A DNA stretch of 64,000 bases from Pinus tabuliformis. Its lineage: Eukaryota > Streptophyta > Pinopsida > Pinales > Pinaceae. The position numbers and the translations under genes are program-made. The stretch covers positions 889,748,184-889,812,183 of the forward strand of contig CM062817.1 of assembly GCA_031772625.1 (NCBI GenBank), given 5' to 3'. The notes beneath the pieces were generated by a model that searched no databases, was not told where the DNA came from, and saw only the letters and a list, made by a program, of their open reading frames with translations. Below, piece by piece: positions 24,207 to 36,862 of this stretch (positions are counted from its first letter, which is position 1; each line of letters starts with the position of its first letter).

Positions 24207-25373
24207 ATCATAGCCTCTATCCTCAAGCATGGCAACATATACCAAGTTCTCCGTCAGACCAGGTACATGCATAGCATTCTTTAAGGTGAGAGGAGCCCCA
24301 TGCTCCCTCTGAAAGGTTATAGTGCCAATACCAGTAACATTATGCTTCCCATCATCACCCATCTCGATATGCATCTGGAGATCTTTCTCCTCCAGTTCAC
24401 TGAATAACTCTTTGTCGCCAGTCACGTGGAAAGAAGCTCCACTATCTAAGTGCCAGACACTTCCCATCATTGAAGACATCATGCATGCAATGAGGGAAAA
24501 GTCTAATTCGAATTGGGAGGTCAAAGCTTCATCCACTGCTCCTCCTGAGGACTTCTCCTTGGACTTCTTCAATGGACAATTTTTAGCAAAGTGACCCATC
24601 TTGTGACAATGAAAGCATTCAACTTTTGTCATGTCCTTCTTCTTACCTCCATGATAATAATATGATTTGGAATGAGAAATTTTACCTTTCCCCTTCCTTG
24701 CCTTAATCGCTAAGGCACATTTCTCTTCATCATCAGTCTTTGATGAAGATCCATCCTTGATGTTCCTCCTGATCTCATCCTGCATTAAATTTGACCATAG
24801 TCGTTCCCAATCTGGCATCTTCTCCTAACCATTGAGACAGTCCTGATAGCTATGCCAACTCTTTGGGAGTCCAAGAAGAGCAAGGCTCACCATATCCTCC
24901 TTGGCAACTGTGATTCCAACACTTCCAAGTTCATCCCGACATTGAGTGAACTTGGTCAAGTACTTTGGAATCACCTCACCTTTCTCCATCTTGATTTTAT
25001 GAACTTTATCCTTTAGTTCCAACTTCCTTTGATAACTGCTATTCTCATACAAGTCTGTCAGTGTTTTCCACATAGCATGTAGAGTTTCCTTGCCATGGAG
25101 ACTCGAGACAATGTGGTCTCGAACTCCCTCAAGTATTATCCGCCTTGCCTTCACCACACACTTCTTCCATTCGGTCAAGTTCTATGCATCCATAGTTGCT
25201 AGCTTGGGGACTTCTTGATCACTGAATTTTTTCAAGCCATTATCTTCTAGCATAGCCTCCATCCTATCCCTCCAGGTCATAAAATTTGAGCTGCCTTCCA
25301 AGGCATACTCAAGCCTCAACCCATGGAATGCCATCTGCCGATCCTGAAGTATGCATGCAAATTCGAATTTCAC
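24207..25373 (-). pseudogene. E2 copia gag and protease remnant
   Basis: Minus strand: the start MKFEFACILQDRQ…NFMTWRDRMEAML (~25370-25230) and the WKTLTDLYENSSYQRKLELK region are the UBN2-type capsid of copia Gag. A zinc knuckle CFHCHKMGHFAKNC lies near 24630, and a protease motif WHLDSGASFHVTGDKELF near 24440. It ends at the E5 insertion. It belongs with the pol remnant at 15349-18214. Broken in a few places. Confidence 0.85.
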
Positions 25374-25581
25374 CTGTAACCCAGAAACTCAAAACTTCGA
25401 AATCTCCTTGAGATCTTATTTTAAATCAACGATATCTCCCTCATCCGAACTCCAATTCGGCGGATTTTTTTTTGAATTTGGGTATATTTTCCCTAGGAAT
25501 CCAACTCTGCAATTTGTTTCTGAAAATTTTGCATAGAAATTCTCATAACTTCTTTGAAAACTCTCGGCCCAAAAAACAATC

Positions 25582-25595
25582 TTGCTTTGATACTA
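25582..25595 (-). other. Primer-binding site of E2
   Basis: Minus strand TAGTATCAAAGCAA lies directly inside the 5' LTR (25596), a decayed relative of the tRNA-iMet site TGGTATCAGAGC. Confidence 0.75.
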
Positions 25596-26479
25596 TGTAG
25601 AAAATCATGTAGATTCATAAGCTCATGTAATATACTAAAATAAGAGACAATAATCTACTTCTACTCTTTACAGTGGAAGCCCATAAACATAGAGCAAACA
25701 ATAATCAATATAGGAAGAGAATCAAAGGCACATAACACAATAAATATCTGGGGAAAGCCACAACTCAAAACCCCACTATCTGTTTTGTATTAATCAAGAA
25801 AATCAAGATGAAATTACAATGCTTGTTCTCTCTAGAATAATCCCAGCACTCAGCAAATTCAATCTCCAACTCATAAGGAAGCTCAAGGCCAAATCTTATC
25901 CAATTGACAAGCTCTCCAAGTCTCTATTCCAATGTGTAATTCGTATGAAGGATAACTTGTATTTAAAGGGAAATAAAGCCTCTAAAAATAGCACAATCCC
26001 TCAAGGACCGGTTCTTGAATGCATGCACTATCAATGCAACTTAGAAAAATCTAAAACAAATAGTACAATGTTCCTACACTCTAGTCTCAACTGGTCATTC
26101 TTAGAATCAACATGCATGAGTTTCTGATGGTGGAATCTTCAGTTAACTAGAGTAGCACTAATTAGGTCACTAGTGTCCCAACTGACTGTTTAATCACTAT
26201 TAGTTCTTGAAACTGATTGGAACTAATTTAACTAGACTTAACTCAATAAATTGAGTTAACTAATTACGACTCATTCATAACTCATCCTTAACTCCTATAA
26301 GTTAGGGAGAACATATACATCTCTTCTAAAATACTTCCAATTTGAATTTCCAAAATTAATTAAGTTAACTAAACTTAATTAATTATTTTCAAATTGCTAT
26401 GAGAAAAGAATTCTATTTTAATTCACAGTTTAATTCAAGGACAAATTAAACTGGAATTTCTTGTTGCCATCTCTCAACA
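25596..26479 (-). repeat. 5' LTR of E2
   Basis: 884 bp, TGTAGAAAATCATG to …TCTCTCAACA on the plus strand, matching 14482-15354 with many scattered differences. The right flank GTCTG pairs with GTTTG on the left as the target duplication. Confidence 0.85.
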
Positions 26480-27050
26480 GTCTGATGATAAGCCTACCTA
26501 TTATCCGATGTTACATAAATAAGAGGAATACTTTGTCCAACATCTCCAATTGTCTATGCCTCCTAAGCACTGTAAATATGAGGCCTTCCACCCTGATGCT
26601 ATGGACAATGTTTCATGTGATGATCCTTGCCATAAGTCCAAAACACTATAAAGGCTTCCTTCCCTCACCCTTGGTCTGCTCCTCAGACTGAAATCCCTGT
26701 CCTCTATCATATGCATTGAATTTCTTGTACGACATTGCTTTCTCCTTGTTACCTGCATCCTGAGGTCTTCCTTGCTTCTTATCCCACTTTCCTTTAGTTT
26801 TATCATTACCTTTCCAACCTTGCTTAGGCTCAGTCTTATGCTTAGACTACTCATAACATTGTTTTAACTTACCAATTACTTCCTCCAACTTCCAAGGCTT
26901 ATCATACTTAATCTGATCCTTAAATGCTAATGGAAATCCACTAACGAATATTTGAACCTTTGTATTATCATCTTAACTTATGGTATCTAAGTGTGTCTTG
27001 TATCCCTCCTATCTATCAAATTGGTTCAACTCCATCTCTCAAACCCCATC
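26480..27050 (-). pseudogene. E1 Gag C-terminal part, right of E2
   Basis: The minus strand shows the lysine-rich linker of chromovirus Gag (KLKQCYE, GKWDKKQGRPQDAGN, SYKKFNAYD near 26720-26870) and, downstream, a region like the Gag-protease junction (VLRRHRQLEMLDKV). It continues E1 across the E2 insertion. It stops near 27050, where E3 LTR sequence begins, leaving E1 without the first half of gag and without a 5' LTR. Confidence 0.65.
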
Positions 27051-27099
27051 CCAACATACAAGAAATACTAGAGCCCTAGTAGAATTCAGAATTTTCCTA

Positions 27100-28441
27100 A
27101 ATATTCCTTAAGCATGTAGAAAAGCACATTCCATGTCATATTGCAAGAATTTAACTAGTGCATTAAGTTGATACCAAAACAAGCTTTAAACCAACACATC
27201 AAACATGTGCTTAACAAGTATTGTACACAGGCTTGAATATACTTATCTTCTTGAAGCGTGCTCAACAACTGAGATTGGGACTTCAACTCTCCACCCAACC
27301 TTAGACACACTGCAACTAAGCCTTTCTTGTAGGAGTCACACTCGAGCCATATTGCAGAGATTGAGGAGGATTATTTAGGGGTAAAAGTCAATACCATAGT
27401 TGAAATAAGGTCTCCAAAGGTTGAACCTTATTTACCCACCAGTTAAACCTAAGATAAGATAGAGGTTGTGGTCTTGGTCCACCTTAATTCTGCAATTCTT
27501 TCTAGCATGAATACTTACAATTCAATACCAAGAGGGGAGTTCTTTCTAATTTTTGGAAGCTTCATAAACAAATAAGCTAACATGAGAGTGTGGAGATCAC
27601 CCATATAGGTAGTTCATTAGAGAGTACAAGCACTAGTGTTCCCAACCTAGGGCCACACCCAGTCGTTCTTTAGCATCTCAAGTACTCGGGTGTCTCTCTC
27701 TCCTAGTTAGTAGGTTCACCAATTTGCAAGCTTTCGAGTGGTTTCATCAGCCTTTAGCAAGTCGCTCACAATGGGTTCATCAGCCTTAGGGAAAACCACT
27801 AATTTCTCAAACAAATATCATCTAACAAGCCACACAATGGATTCATCAGATGTGTTGCTAAAAAGTGAACTCTCTTTCGTTCATAATGAAATTTTGTTTC
27901 CTCCAATCTTTCCCCACCGAGCTGCCCCGTGAAAAGAAGGACTCGATAAGTAATTTTCTTTTCCTCCTAATTTTGATGCTTTCCTCCTCCACATGTATAA
28001 ATTTGTGGCTTCTTCTCATTTTTTTGATGTTTGCCTCTTTCAAATGCATAGAGTCATGACTTTTCTCCCTTTCGATGCTTGCCTCTTCCAAAATTCATAG
28101 AGTCATGGCCTTTCACCCATTAAATGTTGTAGTTGTTTCCTTTGGTTGCGTGGACATACCCTCTTCGCCACCCCTATTAGTGTGCTAGCGCAACTAGATA
28201 TCATTTAGTTTTGATTTTCTCTCTGTATATATTAGTATGGTTCATGACCATTCCCTTTTCAGTCGAATTCATTATGCAACTAGTTCATGAAAGCACATGA
28301 TCCACCATTAATATCAACTAGGTCCCCTCAAACAAATATCCTCCCCCAAACTCTGGAATATGTGTCCCAATTTCTCAGTGATTTTAATTTGACGAAATAA
28401 AGTTAATATTTACAATAAGAGGGAATTCGCCAAGGTTGTCA
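27100..28441 (-). repeat. 3' LTR (truncated) of E3
   Basis: It matches 45780-47182 block by block: GTCATATTGCAAGAATTTAAC, CTCAACAACTGAG, CTTCAACTCTCCACCCAACC, then GGAATTC…TTGTCA at the end. By eye roughly 15-20% differs, so the element is old. The plus-strand end is …CAAGGTTGTCA (28441). The part matching 33665-35012 and 45065-45775 of the other LTR is missing. Confidence 0.75.
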
Positions 28442-28589
28442 TACACCCATCCCCCTTGTAGGAACATTGTCCTCGGTGTTCTATAATTGAACACAAAACA
28501 AAAAGGGCCTTTAATTATCTGGAGCTTTATATACATAACTTTGTACATCTAATTTACACTTGCTTCATCCAACAAACACAAAAGGATAT

Positions 28590-31500
28590 GTTGCCTACAC
28601 CTCGCTAGCCATTTCCCATGTGGCTTCCTTGGGCCCAAAGTGCCTCCACTGCATCTTGATTTTCTCTATTACTTGATTCCAGAGGTGAGTGTATCCAGTC
28701 TAGGATGCATAGAGGTTCTGGTTGGAACTCTCCCCCTGGTTCTACTTGTAGCACAAACCAATCAATTACATGATTAGTATCCAATACATATCTTTTAAGC
28801 AATGAAACATAAAAACATCATGAAATTTACGAATGGAGGCAAGGCCAACCTATAGGCTATTGTCCCTATTCTATCAAGCACTTCAAATGGCCCACAATAC
28901 CGTGGTGCCAACTTGGCACACAACCCAATTTTTAAGGATCTTTTCTTGGGTATAACTTGCAAGGATACATACTCTCCAACTTTGAACTCTTTACGTGTCT
29001 TATATTGGTCTGCTTGTGCCACCTTTAAATTCATTCTAATAGTTTCTATTTCTTTCAACATATCATGCCCAATGAGGACCCTATTCACTAGATCACTCCA
29101 GTTGATAGGAGTGTTACAACTCCTCCTATAGAGTGCTTCAAATGGGCTCATTTTTAGTGATTCTTGATACCCATTGTTGTATGCAAACTCTATGAGTGGA
29201 AGATATTACACCCACTTCCTATGTTGATGCATTACGTACATTCTTAGCATGTCCTCAATGATTATATTTATCCTCTTCATATTCCCATCTATTTGTGGAT
29301 GATAAGCTATGTTGAATGCCAATTCTCTCCCAAGCCCACAAATAATTCCTTCCAAAACTTTGAAGTGAACTTGGCAACTCTATCCAAGATAATATTCTTG
29401 GGAAATCCATGTAATCTTACAACTTCCTTTATGAACACTTGAGCCACATCAATATCTAAATTGATAGATTTAACTGCCACAAAGTGAGCCACCTTTCTCA
29501 TCTTTTCAACCATAACCATGATTGTATCATGTCGTCTAGAAGTACTTGGAAGCCCTGTAATAAATTCTATGGAAATCACCTCCCATTTCTATTTCGGAAT
29601 GGGAATAGGCTGTAGTAGAGCAACTAGGTGCTTGCATTCGACTTTCACCTATTATAATTCTATGCATTTGGAAATAAAAGAAGCCACATCTTTTTTATTA
29701 TCAGGCCAATAATACAATTTCTTGATGGCTATTAGAGTTGTTGGTTAACTCGGGTGGCCAGAATATGGCTTTGCATGGAATTATTTTAATATGAATTTCT
29801 TCAAGTTGTCATCCTTTGATACATAGATTCTATTCTTGAATCTAATTAACCCATTTTCCAAGAAACAATATAACATGTACTTTTCACTTTTTGACTCTTG
29901 CTATAGGTTTTCCTTTATTTGTTGATATTTTTTGTCATGGTGTTCTACATTTTTAATTCTTTCTCCAAGGTTATTTCTATAAGAACTTACAACCACTATA
30001 AGGTACATTTATACTCTCTTGTTGAGTGCATCAACAACTTACTTTTCTTTGCCCTTTATGTACATGATTTCAAAATCGAACTCGTTGAGTGTGACCAACC
30101 ATCTTGCTTTCCTCAAATTTAAGTTAGGTTGATCAAACAAATACTTCAACCCTTCATGATAAATCATTAAAATGAATCTCCTGCCAAGGAGATAATGCCT
30201 CCACATTTTTAATGCATGAATGATGGCAACCAACTCTAGATCATGGGTAATATAGTCCTGCTCATGCTCATTAATTTTTGTGATTCAAACAACTTGGCCT
30301 TCCTGCATCAATACCCCACCAAGTCCCTCCTTGTAGGCATCCGTACAAACCATGAAATCCTTATATGGATCTACTATTCTTTACATTGATGCATTGGTGA
30401 GCAATTGCTTTAGTTGATCAAAGCTTGTAGCACATTCAACTGTCCATTCAAATGCTTCCCTTTGTTTTGCAAAGTAGTGATTGGATAAATATTGGAGAAG
30501 TTCTTGATGAACATTTTGTAGTAGCCTACCAATCCCATAAAGGATATAATCTTCGTCACGTTCTTCAATGTTGTCCATTCCATGATGGCCTTGATCTTCT
30601 TCGGTTCAATAACTAATCCCTCCTTTGCAACAATGTGTCTAAAATAATGGATTTTTTACTTGAAGAAGTCACATTTTCTAAGCTTTGCATAAATCTTATG
30701 TTCTCTTAGTAGCTGTAGTACTGCAATTATATTCTCTTCGTGCTCCTCCTTAGTCTTTGAATAGACCAAAATGTCATCAACAAAAACTACTATGAAAGTG
30801 TCCAAGTAAGGGCGCACCATGTTGTTCATACTCACATAAAAGTTTTAGGCGCATTAGTAAGCCCAAATGGCACTACCACAAACGCATAATGCCCATACCT
30901 TGTCTGGAATGTTGTCTTATGAATGTATTTGACTTTACTGTGAACTTGATGATACCCCTATCTTAAATCAATCTTGGAGAAGACGGTTGTTCCACTTAGT
31001 TGATCAAATAAGTCATCGATCTGTGATAGGGGGTATCTGTTCTTAATGGTTACCTTATTCAACTACCTGTAATCGATGCACAACTTGAGTGTGCCATCTT
31101 TCTTCTTCACAAACAAGAGTATTGCTCCCCATGGGGACACACTTGGCCTTGTGTAGCCTTTGTACAACATTTCTTTGAGCTATAATTTTGGCTATATTAG
31201 TTATATATTGCTCATTATATATGGAACCTTGGATGTTGGGGATGCCTTTAGAATTAATTCAATGGAGAAACCCACTTCTTTGTGAGGAGGCATACCAAGA
31301 ATTTCTTTATGAAATACATCTTGAAATTGGTTTAAAATGAGATGCTTCTTTAGAATGTCCTGGCAATCACCTTCAACATTATTATTAGCTTTGGTGGTGT
31401 TGTTAATTTGAACAATAAATAAGATCCAACCCTTCATTTGAATTCTTTTGGCTTGCATGGTTGTAATTAACCTCATGGATGTGGGTTTTAACTTCTGTTG

Positions 31501-31900
31501 TAATATTCTTATCTCCCCGGACTCATCTAAGCATTCTATGGATTTCTCAAAGAAATCTACCTTGGTGAGATGCATATATAGTTAGTCCATTCCTAGTAGT
31601 GCGTTTTACGCTCCCAGTGGTAATACGTTTAAATTGGAAATCGTTGGAATGCCATTTAGCTCCAATGGGCACACTCTCACCCAATGCTCCACTCTTTTCT
31701 TTGATCATATAGCCAATTGGCCTTGCCATGATTCATCATGCGATTTATTGGCCAATAGGCATTTCTCCACGATTTTTGGGCTAACATAACTATAGTTAGA
31801 TCCTAGATCAATTAAAATAGAGATAGTTTGGTCACAAATCTTACCTTCCATCTCAATTATGGATGCTTGATAGTTAACTTGTTTGTTGTATAACACTGTG
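28590..31900 (-). pseudogene. Decayed chromovirus pol of E3
   Basis: Minus-strand motifs: protease region (QASIIEMEGKICDQ, then SILIDLGSNYSYVSPK near 31800); RT region (~31150-30580); RNase H (LKMWRHYLLGRRFILM near 30200); integrase core (MISIEFITGLPSTSRRHDTI at ~29570, then HGFPKNIILDR); integrase tail (MSPFEALYRRSCNTPINW at 29151, LAPRYCGPFEVLDRIG); and a chromodomain-like end (near 28625-28680, WRHFGPKEATWEM in one frame). It is closely similar in kind to E1. Broken many times. Confidence 0.75.
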
Positions 31901-33309
31901 TAGATCCTGGGTACGCTCTAGGCCACTTCCTGAACTGCTTTGGCTTCCCGGATGTTGTGCAACTTCAAAACATCATTTCTATGTTGTGGGAAATCCTTCC
32001 TCAAGTGTTTTTCCATGCAATTCAAGCATTTGTGTGGTCCGCTACCAAAATTATTGATATATTATCTCATGGATTGGGTAATTCGACCTTTGTTCTTATA
32101 ATTAAATTTATGCTAGGGTCGAGTTTGATTCGCTAGAGTCAAACCTTCCCTTCGGTTCGTAGCTTGCAGCCTCCACTCCTCCATATGATTTTTTCCTTCG
32201 TATCTCATACCAGCTCTCACCTTCTAATCACTCTTTAATTTTGGTCTTTGTTTTGACTTTTCATAAGAGTTCATGAATTTTTAGATCGAATCTTCCAATG
32301 TTTATGGCTCATTGAATTTGATTCTGTATTTGAAGGACTGTGGCAGTCCACTGATGAATCTCCAAACCTTTGCATTTTCCTCCTTGAAGTAAGGCACATA
32401 GCATAGTAGCTCCAACAATTTAGTAATATTCTCCTCATTAGACATTTGTCCCATTCGAAGCTCATAGAAGTCCTTTTTTTTGTTGTCATAATACCTTTCA
32501 AATAGATATTTGCTCCTGAAATGTCCCTCGAACTCACCCCAATAAATTTCTTCTTCTCTTATGCCTTTTACATTCTTTAAGTCTTCTCACTAGATTTCAT
32601 ATTTTCGTTTCAAGATGAAGATAGCCACTTATGCTTTCATATTCTCAATGTATTCATGAAATCTGAAGATCTTTTTCATCTCGAGCAACCATGCTTCAAC
32701 ATCTTCTGCTTTATTTTCCTCACCATCAAACGTAGGAGGTTTGAATTTCTTAAATTATTTTGGTGCATACTCCTTTCCCTTTCCCTTGTTATGATGATGA
32801 TGGTGGTGGTGTCTACGAACATCACTCTGTCATTGCCTCTAGTAGTTTTTCCTGTGTTCTAGGGTATCCAATTGAGTACCCCCTCATATGGTGTCCTCAC
32901 TTGACAACCTATGCCTTTTCTTGGATTTTCTCTCATATAATTCATTAGACTTTTTTTCTTGTTTTGTGGAAATCTTCCTGCCTCTATGGCTAGCTCACAA
33001 CTCATGTTGCTTTTGCCTCTATAAGTCTAAGAGGATTTGCAATATAACCGCAATGAATTCTGCTTGTCTCTTTGATGCTCTGACAAGCCTTTCATTGTCA
33101 CCCTTGCAACTCCTAATTTAAGCTTTAATGCTCCATATTTTATCCATCCAATTAGGAGAATCTGCCCCTCCTCCTTGATCAACTGATCTTTCTTCCTTCC
33201 CATGTTGTGAATGGCCAGAACTGTACATTACCATCATGTTATTCATTCCTTGGTCATTCATTTCTATATTGTGCCATTTTTTGTTGTTCACGTGGTCTTT
33301 GACCTTCAT
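31901..33309 (-). pseudogene. Decayed Gag of E3
   Basis: On the minus strand Gag probably starts at 33309 (MKVKDHVNNKKWHN) and contains a capsid-like part around 32900-32300 (FGDSSVDCHSPSNTESNSMS shadow frame, a WGEFEGHF-like region near 32530). A zinc-knuckle region with HKCLNCMEKH-like spacing lies near 32020. Assignment rests mainly on position between the primer site and pol. Reading frames are heavily broken. Confidence 0.5.
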
Positions 33310-33315
33310 GTGTTG

Positions 33316-33333
33316 TCACACACACACACACAA
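33316..33333. repeat. CA dinucleotide repeat
   Basis: CACACACACACACACA directly in front of the presumed E3 gag start on the minus strand (GT repeat in that orientation). A short simple repeat. Confidence 0.9.
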
Positions 33334-33650
33334 TTGTTAGTTTTAAACATACATAAGTGCATCATGTAGGTCATCACCTTGACTTTTATTGGAGGATGTT
33401 GGTATGAGGCTAGATGAAACAAGTTAGTTCAAGTTAGCACATAAATATTAATTAAATCATGCCAAATCATCAATACTATGCTACATGTAGATATCACAAT
33501 AAAGTACACCAAGCAACACATATAACCAATACATAAAACAATCAGGATTTGACACATATCACATGCTCTAAGGCCTCATCTGATTTGCAAAGGTCCATTG
33601 TGAAACCTTTGTCAACATTTTTTCTCCAATATAAGTGTTGAACATGGAAG

Positions 33651-33664
33651 CTCTAATATCACTC
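33651..33664 (-). other. Primer-binding site of E3
   Basis: Minus strand GTGATATTAGAGCT just inside the LTR edge at 33665, a decayed tRNA-iMet-type site (TGGTATCAGAGCT). It fixes 33665 (TGTAATACACCCCC on the plus strand) as the inner end of the 5' LTR. Confidence 0.6.
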
Positions 33665-35012
33665 TGTAATACACCCCCTACTATCCATAGCTCCTACTAA
33701 GGATAGAAGGAGGTAATCACTGTGTTGACCCAACTTCCAAAGTCCAATAATGGAAATCATGTCTAATTTTTTTTATTTTTTATTATTTCGCTATTTTTCA
33801 ACTTCCTCAAAAATTAAAATGGACAATGTCGTTGCATTCGTTTTGTCATGAATTTTCCAATGATATACAATTTGTCTCCTTGATCAAAAGATATGGCCAT
33901 TTAAAGTCCAGCCTATATGGTCTTGCCACGTCATCTAACATTAAAGAAATTTTGAGGTAAAAAATGGGTCTCAAAACAAAAATGTACAAAAAAAATAAAC
34001 TTTATAAGAACCAATAGGATTCAATATAATGATGTCAACCATGGGGGGATGATTCACAATTTTTGGAGTAAAAAGTTAAAAAAGATAAAAAAGTAAAAAA
34101 AGTCTACATTTTTCAACTCGTATTTTCAACTTATCTACCTACGATTTAACTCAAATTTCGAGTGGGAACACTCATTGGATACGTAATTTATTTTTTCATC
34201 CAAGGAGTATCCATGTTGCATACTTTCGATGGACCGTACTAAACAAAAATTGTGAAATACATGAAAATTTGTGATTGCAATCACATTTTCTCATGTATTT
34301 CACATTTTTTGTTTACTAGGATCCATTGAAAGTATGCAACAAGGGTACTCCTTGGATGAAAAATTAAATTACGCATCCAACGAGTCCTCCCGCTTGAAAT
34401 TTGAATAAAATCGTAGGGAGATAAGTTGAAAATACGAGTTGAAAATGTAGTTTTTTCTTTCCTTTTTTCCCTCCAAAACTTAATGAGGTAATCTAATATT
34501 ATTTTACTATTTCCACTATTATTTTATAATATTCCTTAGGAGTCCCATTTTAGACCTCAAAAAATCTCTAATGTCTATGTCTGCTGTGTGGCGCCCACGC
34601 GGCTACCCAAGTCATATGCCATGTCACCCCCACATGGCAGCTACTGACTCATGCATGAATTCCTATTATTTATGGGACCCAATGCATATATTGTTGTATT
34701 ATAATGTCATGGCATTCGTTAGAAACTAGGCCCACAATGCCACCTCACCCCATAAGTAAAATCCTGGGAATTCCCAACACGGTCCCTTGTCTAATATATC
34801 GAGAAATAATTGTTAGGGTACATGGAACTACCACCTGCCATACTGACACATTAGTCCACCAGGGAACACACTCAACCAATTGCATGGGGTCATACCTCCC
34901 CCGTGGTCCATCCTACTCGCATTATGTTGCCTTTCCTCATGGTCTCACATGTGAGACCCACCTCGACCACATGACCCCGGGTATAAAATCCCGAAGAGAT
35001 TACCTTAGGTTT
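33665..35012 (-). repeat. E3 5' LTR, inner segment
   Basis: It begins TGTAATACACCCCC after the primer site and continues to the E4 insertion at 35013. It contains the foldback palindrome at 33939-34573. The other segment of this LTR is 45065-47182; together they make about 3.5 kb. The 104-codon plus-strand open frame at 34704-35018 shows no known family and crosses into E4, so it is not a gene. Confidence 0.6.
33939..34573. mobile_element. Foldback (long palindrome) element
   Basis: Two arms of about 300 bp face each other around GTGATTGCAATCAC (34271-34284). Pairs include TCAACTCGTATTTTCAACTT (left) with its reverse complement at 34420-34450, CATCCAAGGAGTA with 34347-34360, GTTGCATACTTTC with 34330-34342, and TTTTGAGGT…AAAATGGG (33951-33970) with 34545-34565. 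Similarity is ~85-90% in the inner 180 bp of each arm and lower outside. This fits a foldback or MITE-type DNA element, or an inverted duplication, inside the E3 LTR. No protein is encoded; terminal target duplications were not resolved. Confidence 0.75.
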
Positions 35013-36821
35013 TGTTGATGGCCAAAAATGACCTCATCAACATTAGGGAAGGCTACCTGGTCAGAGTCCCAAATCAGACTCTTACCTGTGTGTATAATGG
35101 CTCCAACTGGTTCAATTAGGTCCAGTTACCCCCTCTCTCTCCCTTCTGGCTTATAGTTTATCTATTACTTGCCAATAGAAAGAGAAAAATCACATCTGCT
35201 CTCCTGTTGTACACATGCAAGCAAACACATCCTTCAGCTGACTTGAGGGCTCAACTAAGCTACACATAAAGTTTTCCCTTGCGTAATAGGACTTCTAGAA
35301 TGTAGACTTGAATCTAAATGTATATCTATTTTAAGATGCAAGTGATAAAAACAAATTCTAAATCTATCTCGATTAAGAAGATATAGGTCTATCAATAAAT
35401 AATTGAGGGGTTTAACATGTCTCGTTTATGATGAATATCCAACTAATAAAATAGTTCTATTAGCTGATATTATAATTATCAAAACATGTTATGTTTGAAG
35501 ATCTTATAACAATGAATGATTTACTATTAAAACTAGGAAAAAGTTCTCACATTTTCAATTATTATTATATCAATTTTAGATGACAGATTTATGAGTAAAT
35601 AATTACTCTGAAATCTGATTTAAATACTTCAGCAAAGAGAAAATTAACAACAAATCTATGAGACTAATGAATTAGGTAGCTAATCCACAAGATATTCATC
35701 CTCACATTGAACAAGAATGCTCAATGTGAGAAACGATACACAAATCTGTTATTAAATAAATAAAATTTACATTATAAATAGAAGTATTCAAATATAAATT
35801 AATGAAACCTGGTCTCTTTCTCTCTTCCTTGAGTCGATCTCCAATATTATTTCACAAATCATGAACTCTGCCACTAAAAGAAAGAGTTGCAATAGTGCGA
35901 TTATTTGCCTCCAATACAAAGTACATATTTGAAAAGAAAAATCCCCATTAACCCAAATATGAGTTTTCCCCTTGCTTCTACAGTTAAAAATCCATTACAA
36001 AAGTGCTTCAGAATCCCCTAGATGCAAAGAAGAGGAACCTCTCACTCATTCTCAAGATTGATATTAATAATTTACAAGAAATATCCCAAAATGAAGAGTT
36101 GTTGGGTGTATTTTTTTCAGATCCCCAATTAGAGTTGCAAATTCTCCATTTTTTCTTTGTTGGTGCAACAACATTTCTCCCAATCTTCTTTGCCTCATCT
36201 CCCAAATTGTTCTCCTACCAAAAACCATTCAAAAATAAAACAAAATAAATTAAATTGCATATTAAAATTAGATTTACAAAATATGGGAAAAACCAACTCT
36301 CCAATCAAAATCAAATTAAATAAATAAATTGAAGGAAAATTGTGCTCTCGTTGATCATTATCAACACTTCTATGGTTTAAAGGAGATGTCATCAAACAAA
36401 TTTGCAACGACAAAAGTTTGGGTAAAGGAAATTGTTTCAACGGATTTTCCCAAATTGATTTTTTGTTACAATTTAGTAACCACATTTTCTAATAAATTTT
36501 TAGAATATTAAATGTGCAGATTTGGTTGAATTAATGCTCTGAGATTGTTCACCTCGATTCTAGCTTTCCAACGAGCCATCCTGGGCCTCATTTGGCCAAG
36601 TAGAAATCAATATATGCCTCTCCAAAATTAAGGTGTCAAAACTATGAAAATTCTGAAAAATGCATGCATAGGCCAAAAATTAGAGATTTTTTTATTAAAA
36701 ATCTAATTCTAAATTATATTCCTAATTTAAAAATTATTTTAAATAAACTAAATTAAATAAACCTATTATCATATACAAACTAAATTAATTTAATTAGTTA
36801 AATAAACTATAAATTAATTAA

Positions 36822-36862
<41 letters not shown>

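Larger units (their letters stand above)
14482..26479 (-). mobile_element. Copia element E2, host of E5
   Basis: A Ty1/copia element on the minus strand. LTRs are 14482-15354 (3') and 25596-26479 (5'), with TG…CA ends. Flanks are GTTTG (14477-14481) and GTCTG (26480-26484), a 5-bp target duplication with one later change. Its primer site is at 25582-25595 and its polypurine tract (plus-strand CTCCCTCTC) abuts the 3' LTR at 15355. Copia element E5 is inserted within it at 18215-24206. Without E5 it is about 6.0 kb, a normal copia size. It is broken in several places, and its LTRs differ at many positions, so it is much older than E5. Confidence 0.85.
9489..27050 (-). mobile_element. Chromovirus E1 (Ty3/gypsy), nested and truncated
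   Basis: Read on the minus strand, from the right: Gag C-terminal region with zinc-knuckle area (26480-27050), protease region (around 14201-14481), RT, RNase H, integrase and chromodomain (13575 down to ~10560), then a 3' LTR (10262-9489). Copia element E2 is inserted at the protease, and an LTR-like piece of ~0.6 kb at 13576-14200. The 5' LTR and start of gag are absent: at about 27050 the sequence switches to the LTR of the next chromovirus, E3. Multiply broken and older than E2. Confidence 0.75.

Noticed and set aside
34704-35018. 104-codon plus-strand frame before E4
   Set aside because: It crosses the E4 boundary and has no family resemblance.
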